Shown here piece after piece: positions 57,641 to 64,000 of a stretch of DNA of 64,000 bases. This DNA comes from Diadema setosum (Eukaryota; Echinodermata; Echinoidea; Diadematoida; Diadematidae): positions 22,088,903 to 22,152,902 of the forward strand of contig CM067067.1 in NCBI GenBank assembly GCA_033980235.1. Direction: 5' to 3'. The notes beneath the pieces were generated by a model, which made no database searches, was not told the origin of the DNA, and saw only the letters and a program-made list of their open reading frames with translations. Each line of letters begins with the position of its first letter. Position 1 is the first letter of the stretch. The position numbers were made by a program, and so were the translations under genes.

Positions 57641-59200
57641 CTAAATGGAAAAGAGGAATTCACAGTGTCTGAAGAAAAAGTTTGAAGGGATAATTCAACC
57701 CCTTCATTTCCACAACGCACTATTTCACATTACCTGGTGTGATTTTTATTTTTAAAAGACATTACCGGATTTTAACTTTCCATGTAAAAAAAAAAAAAAA
57801 AGGGTGGGGGGCTAGTACGCATATAAAACGTAGACGGAAGTGCGAAGTGAAAGTGCTTTTGCAAATCAATTTTAACTGTTTTTAGGTGGTTTTGCCAATG
57901 TACGAAAATAAAAAGTGCTGGATAGATTATTGTTCCATAATGCTATGAAATGCCAAGATTTTGTAAAATATCACCTCTGTATAAGATTATAATAAATTAT
58001 TTCCCCCACCCCCAGAAAAAACCCAAATAAACAAAACAAAACAAAACAAAACAAACAAACAAGCGTGAACAGCGTTATCTTTTCTCTCTCTCACACACAC
58101 ATACACACACCTCACTCTTTCATTTACATTGTTGCTTGGGTGTTCGTTTTACTCCATCCTGAATAATAATAAGACAAAGCTGCCGAACCCGACCTGACGA
58201 GCCCCCCCCCCCCCCCCTCCCCCTCTTACCCACGACATTTACCTTTCACTCGGGGTTAAGTTCGATCACGGCGACCGAAGGAAGCATCCTTAGCAGACGA
58301 CAGACATATTCCCAAGGTGGCGAGTGTTGAGAAATGTGGCGGAGGTAACGTGATGGAATAAATCTGCCTGGAGAGCAGACGACGTACAATAGGTTGACAG
58401 AAGTCACGGTTTGATCACCTTTCTTTTTTCAGTACATTTATTTTATCGTGTATCTATTCATATATTATTACTTAGACCTACTTACTATGTTCATGTATTA
58501 TCGACATTAAAGATAGATGAATGATGATTTTCCGATCGAATTCAATAAATTAAGAAAAGAAAGTTACTCTTATGACATTCAGACCTCAGGGTTTAACGGG
58601 AATTAAAATGAGGCCGGTCTTACCTGATTAGAAAATTTAATGGAGACACATAGTCATAGATATAGGGTTATGAGCAAATAAATGATACAGAATGCAGGAT
58701 TATTAATTGAAACAGACGCACATTCACTTATTGAAATCATGCAATGGGGTTTATCCATTCATACATTCATTGTATGCATTTTTGTACTGTAATTTGCACG
58801 TGTATCTAGTACTTCTTCGATTTTCATTTTCATCTATAAGCAAAGCCTCTCAAAGCCTTGCTTGTGCCGGAGTGCGGTTCAGATAAACTATTGAAAGAGC
58901 CGAAGTGATTTATATCAACACTGATTATTTATTTGCCCTGGTTTGATTTGGATTACTCCCGAGTTAGTCTCTTTCATTTAGAGTATATAAATAAAATGCA
59001 AAGCAAGCAATCACAACAAAAAATTCAAATAAACATATAGGAATGGTCATTCAATAACATTTATGGTGACCATGTGACTGATCATGTGACACAAAGAAGA
59101 GCATTTACATAACATAATCATGTATAAGGAGAGAAAGCAAACCAGTGGAGGGCGCCACCAGGAGGCAGAGCTTGACTTGGATGATTCCGGCAAATATAAA
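57641..59200. other. Anonymous intergenic stretch
   Basis: Poly-A (57786), poly-C (58202), an AAAC-type tract near 58035. No gene or mobile element recognised. Confidence 0.4.
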
Positions 59201-59207
59201 GAAATAG

Positions 59208-59655
59208 ACCAGTTCGTAATTCCACTTTGCGCATGAGCAGAAAAGGGTCATTTGTACCAACAGGCATTTTTGGTTTGTTAATTCATTGAGATAAGCATCT
59301 GTGATGCAATGATTATTCATGTGATCCTTGTCTAATTGGTGCTTGTCAGCACATCCACCTGACAGCAAGAATGGTATTTCGCAATATAAAAGGAAATAGG
59401 CTGTTATTGCACTGAATACAATGTGATATACAATGAAATGAACGCCTGCTGCGAAATTGTCAACTGATGGAGTATTCTGACCACCTGATCTAAGCGCAAA
59501 TTCATTCTTTGTTTGAACATGAATTCCATAAATTGTTACGTCGGGCAAGCTTATGCATTATGCCACTTTGAAAACGAGTGAAGTGCTTAACCAACTGAGA
59601 AAAAAAGAAAGGTAATTTGTACCAATGTGTACAAGAGCTAATTACGAACTGGCTT
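59208..59655. mobile_element. Possible TIR element with ACCAGTTCGTAATT tips
   Basis: GACCAGTTCGTAATT near 59208 is mirrored by AATTACGAACTGGCT near 59641. Just inside each end is a similar TCATTTGTACCAA / GTAATTTGTACCAA word, but in direct rather than inverted orientation. The minus-strand 147-codon frame (59105-59548) crosses the left boundary and shows no domain. Assignment is tentative. Confidence 0.35.
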
Positions 59656-59962
59656 ATTGAAATGCATGCATAGTTTGGATAATTGCATCTTACATGTATG
59701 TTAAAGAAAAAGGCGGCAAATTGTGCGAAAGTTACAACTTCTTATTTATATCATTTCCTGCCGATGAGTGTATGCGGTTATAGATTAGACATGAAAGAGG
59801 TGTATCACTGAATGTATCTGAGAATGATATGTGTGTGCACGTGTGACAGGGTAAGAAAATGAACGCGTATTAGCTCGGTGTAGAGTTAGCCCCATTGTGC
59901 AGGTAAAAGTACCCCCTCCCCATCCTAGCAGGTGCATGTTACATATAAATATATAAATATGT

Positions 59963-59965
59963 ATG

Positions 59966-60044
<79 letters not shown>

Positions 60045-60099
60045 GTATATATATATGTATATATATACATATATATATACACACATATATATATATATG

Positions 60100-60160
<61 letters not shown>
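59963..60160. repeat. Long (TA)n array with TATG/TACA variants
   Basis: Nearly 200 bases of TA dinucleotides with TATATG and TACACA interruptions. All frames across it are Tyr-Ile alternations. Confidence 0.97.
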
Positions 60161-63100
60161 TAGTGAAGAGAAATATATGCATAGTTATGAAGTGACGAAA
60201 ACTTCAGTCTTAATCTGTCAGAGATCGTGGTTGGATGGGTACTCAATTAGTTTGATTAGAGAAGGTGTGAGAATTTTCTGTTAGATCAGCAACAATTTTC
60301 CTCAATTTGAATTCACTGCATTGGTATTATTATACTAGTATGTATTCATTTCATTCTACACGTGTCAATGTTATAAATGTATACATGACTATATAAACAC
60401 ATAATATATGCATGTATATGGATGTGTATAATGTATATAGACGCACATGAAGACACACAGGTAGACTGTCAGAAACACAGTGACAGAGAATTACAGCATT
60501 GCAATTAAGCTATACTTTAAATCCGTAAAAATAACGGTGTTCATTATGTCCTCTATTTTCTTAACCTAAAAGAAACTCTGCTTTCTCCATACCTGTGCCT
60601 CGAGATAAAATCCAATAAGGTAAGATGTACGATCTCAACGTCAGGTAATCCCTGTTTTGATATGGGATTCGAACCCCTATTTTGCAGGTAAACCGCAAAA
60701 TGAATTGCAGGCATCGCTCAGGTGAGGTGACGAAACACCGCGAGCCACAAAACTTTTGGGGGCAGATCAAAGAGTGGATTGGTTGGTTGTCCCTGTTCTC
60801 GGGGCGTTCAGGGGGGAACAAATAAATAAGGTCAGACAGGAAAATGGTGATTACGAAGGGCAGTGAAAATAAACCGTGAACAATCGTCATTCACAGGTCT
60901 TCACTCAGTGCCAAGTCAGGCGTGACCACCTCAGAAATAACCCGCATGGCGAAAAAAAGAAGAAGTATATAGAATAAAACAAAAATCGTAAGATGAAGAC
61001 GGTGCGCGGGACGAGGAGCTATTTCCCGCTCGCGCGGTTGTAATCAAGAGCGCCCGCCGTTGATCGAGCGTGGTGATAACTTTATCTCGGAGCGTCTCGA
61101 AATGCAGGTAAACGAGAACTATTTCATTTACTCCAAATTACAAAAAACGAAAGGTCATCGGCTTTCCAGGGAAATGTATAAATAAACTGTATGCATTGAA
61201 ATATAATGCACGCAGATCAAAGATTTTATGTTTATACATGGATATATGTATATTATATGAAGAGTCTAAATGCAAAAATTGACATATCCATTTATCCATT
61301 TGAGACATATACTTACTTAAGCTCAAGTAAGCTGAAAAACAAAGAAAATGACAGGAGTAGATGTGATGATTTTGCTGTTATCTTCAAAATAAAGGAAAAA
61401 ATATTTTTTCCTTTTCTAGATTATGACCTTTATTAAAGATGATGAAAATGGCGTTTATCTTTTTTTTCACATTTAAACTCTTCAAAGATTATAATTCATA
61501 TGCAAATTTGTATACGTTATATTGTATAGGTCCTTATGTATATGTATATGTATATGATTAAAGCACATAATATGTATTTGACTTTAGCACAAATATATCA
61601 GTCATCATATTTCTTGAGGCAGAATTGAACGCGGAAATGTTGTGTGGTTGTTACGACCCACATGCTCAGTCGAACCATTCCCTTCCTTTTCTCCTCCTTT
61701 CGCACGTGGCAGCTAGTAATCGAGAAAAATGATGACAAAAGCGTAGAGTTGTGCCATCGACACACACGTATCACGGATGTGGAAAATGTGGAAATGTGGT
61801 TCATGCACAAAACGCTGAAGAGTATATACCTAATGCCTTCACCTGGATATATCTGTTTTAACCCTGTGAGACAAACGTGCAGGATAGAAAAACACTTTAT
61901 TCTTTGATGTATTTTGTTGTACGTATAATGTGTGCATTGTGCGATAGTTGAAGAGGATTTTCTTTGTATTATCTTTTTTTTTAATTGCTTTATTGTAATG
62001 CTGATCAGGACCTCTTTGAAAATCTGTCCTAGCTATGGCTGAAAGGGAAATATCCTACCCATTAATGGAGAATAATCAAAACAGTAAAAAAAAAATCCAT
62101 ATCATTGAACAAAATTCAAGTTGAAAAAAAAATCATTATGACTTAATTATGTTCACGCTCGTATTTTCCCAACTTCGTTATTAATTTCATTTATTCATTT
62201 TATTTCATTTTATTTCATTTCATTTACCAAAAAAGGGTGTTTTTTTTAAGCTAAATAACTGGAGAACACTAGTGGTCATAGTGGTAGCACACATATTCAT
62301 ACTGGGGCAATTTTGTAGTCCAGTCAAACTTAGTTTTAGCAGTGTTGTTTTTAGTCATACCGCGTCCCACAATCTTTTAATAATGTCGCGCATCTAGAAA
62401 TCCCTGCAACTGTCAGTCCAGCACCATCGTCTTGAATCATTGGATCTGTAAATCCCTTTGCTCCATCCCTTCCCCTCCACAACAGAGGAATGAAAGGTTA
62501 AGTAAATGAATAAAATGTCCATACCACAGTCTTGCAGTACGTCACGCATTTTTAGCTCCAGAATCTGAAGGCTGTGTGGCGACCAAGGGGCTGTACTGCT
62601 AAAGAGGGTAGTTCCTACGGTCGCGTGGCACTCTCCTCCGTTGACCTGACTTCAAAGGCACTGTAGCGCCCTCTCAAGGCGGCTGCCTTATACCCAATCA
62701 CCCTCTTTACCTTTTATACCACAAATGACGCCAAATTTTGCGTCACGGTGGGGCGTTTGCAAAGGTCCTTTTTTTTTTTTTTTTTTTCGAGCGGACCTTT
62801 TCGTGTCTTGTATTCCACAACACATAATTACTATGCAGCGTATATCACATTGATTTAAAAAGTATAAAAATACGTGGTTGGCCAACAACAACAAACTTAC
62901 ACATACTTCATGCCTGGATTATGTGGTAAATTAAAGTACTACATTTTTTTTACTCATCAAAACATAACACCAACGTGTGGAAACTGTCGGGCACAGTCAC
63001 TAGTTCTCGGGCAGTGTTACGCATGGCCCGTGAGAGGCCTGTAGAAGTACGATGTACAATGATACATGCCGCAATAGAGCCAATGTTTGCATTATCAATG

Positions 63101-63720
63101 GTGGATTCTGTTTTAATCTGAAGAAATCCTTGCATTTAACATTAGTTGCCATTAATCGGAATGCATAACATTTGGCAAAGTGATATTAATACCGCTGATA
63201 ACAGTGGTAAAAGTGGTATTAAGTATAGTTGTTACAGACACTTACTTTTTTCGTTTTGGTGTCACGGAAAAAGATATATAGTGGCCGAAACAAAACCCAA
63301 AGTAATAATCCATTTTGAATCTTAGTTTCCCTATCGGGCCACCAGAAGATAAATTTGGTGGCCTCACACCAATCTTTATTGGCCCCGGGCCACCGGTCAA
63401 CATCCGTGCCATGTCATAGTGATTCTAATAGTACTACCAAAAATAATGATAGTAATGGTGATATTGATAATAATTATGACGATAATAATGATGTTTGAAA
63501 TAAGAGTGATAAAGTAATGTTTATAATCATAATAATAATGCTGATAAAAAATAATAATGCACGTTCTGTAATATTAATAATGATAACAAAAATGACAATC
63601 ACATTATAACGGTGCATTCCGAATCAGATATTTACAAAATGTAACTCAATTGCGGAACCTTCAAAGGGACTTTTTTTTTCTTTACCTCTTGAAGACTCGT
63701 AGAAATAATACCTGATTGAT
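60161..63720. other. Anonymous intergenic stretch
   Basis: Contains a tRNA-like B-box on the minus strand (see 60640-60780), a short GC-richer, CpG-containing patch at 61000-61100, and a GGGCCACC-containing inverted pattern at 63335-63400. No recognisable protein gene. Confidence 0.35.
60640..60780 (-). mobile_element. Possible tRNA-derived (SINE-like) fragment
   Basis: The complement of about 60660-60680 contains GGGGTTCGAATCCC, a perfect Pol III B-box. About 60 bases upstream on that strand lies an A-box-like TGGCTCGCGGTG. Spacing is long for a normal tRNA except Leu/Ser types, and a clean cloverleaf was not found. Likely a degraded tRNA-derived repeat. Confidence 0.35.
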
Positions 63721-63735
63721 ATGATGACTGTGATG

Positions 63736-63740
63736 AGTAC

Positions 63741-63778
<38 letters not shown>

Positions 63779-63820
63779 CGATGATGATGATGATGATGAC
63801 TATGATGATAATGGAGGATG
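63736..63820. repeat. (GAT)n microsatellite
   Basis: About 25 GAT units with GAC variants. Frames read poly-Met or poly-Ile and are artefacts. The remaining 63821-64000 shows nothing recognisable. Confidence 0.95.
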
Positions 63821-64000
63821 GTGGGTGTGGTGATAATAACCCAATATCACAATTATCAATTAGGACCATGAAGACTTATTGTAGTATCATTCCTCTTAGT
63901 CACCGTGATCAACATCCGCGATGTCGTTTGATTATGTTATTATCATTCTGTTGATCAATGGAAATTACAACATTTTAAACAACGATCGTTGGTATCACGA

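Noticed and set aside
59105..59548. 147-codon minus-strand frame with hydrophobic stretches
   Set aside because: No recognisable family, and it crosses the edge of a possible mobile element. Hydrophobic segments are common in AT-rich chance frames.
63721..63954. Poly-Met frame
   Set aside because: Translation of the GAT microsatellite.

Overview
This is eukaryotic, AT-rich, intron- and repeat-dominated DNA. The one confident protein-coding feature is the terminal exon of an engrailed-class homeobox gene (positions 30543-30931, + strand). The organism is most likely a marine deuterostome, probably an echinoderm (sea urchin or relative). That rests on the engrailed homeodomain, the very dense CA/TA/GATA/CATA microsatellites and long G/C runs, decayed CR1/L2/Jockey-type LINEs with short ATTTG-type 3' tails, and many short terminal-inverted-repeat elements. 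It is an inference; no species marker was found.

Layout. 1-30542: no recognisable exon. This is probably intron sequence of engrailed, because the exon carrying the upstream EH1/EH2 motifs was not found, but an unrelated 5' boundary cannot be excluded. It holds microsatellites (2.7-4.8, 6.6, 21.8, 27.1, 29.2-29.6 kb), GC-richer non-repetitive islands (8.0-8.4, 11.7-12.5, 14.4-15.4, 20.0-20.8, 24.9-25.3, 27.5-28.4 kb) that may be regulatory, a TIR element with a tRNA-like core (21.2 kb), a TTAA-flanked MITE (22.5 kb) and a cluster of fold-back sequences embedded in TA repeats (23.9-24.3 kb). A LINE 3' end lies about 50 bp from the engrailed splice acceptor.

30543-31770: engrailed last exon, 3' UTR, and an unrepetitive block at 31560-31770 with several homeodomain/forkhead-like motifs that looks like a candidate enhancer. 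31967-45850: a transposon graveyard with two TTAA-flanked (piggyBac-type) MITEs, a degenerate 21-22 bp minisatellite split by a 248 bp MITE, a second inverted copy of that MITE in a TA array, a 220 bp fold-back rich in GGGTCA half-sites, and three broken LINE reverse transcriptases (+, -, +). One MITE is nested in another TIR element, and an uninterrupted paralogue of its target is visible nearby.

45850-64000: mostly anonymous intergenic DNA with microsatellites, a 117-bp-arm palindrome (51.5 kb), a tRNA-derived SINE (52.0 kb), LINE 3' ends on the minus strand (54.9, 57.4 kb), tandem duplications and a few candidate promoter/enhancer motifs. Apart from engrailed, none of the open frames of 60-181 codons shows a recognisable protein family; most are microsatellite translations or chance frames. 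I found no new protein-coding system. The informative structures are the nested mobile elements, the fold-backs and the candidate regulatory blocks around engrailed.
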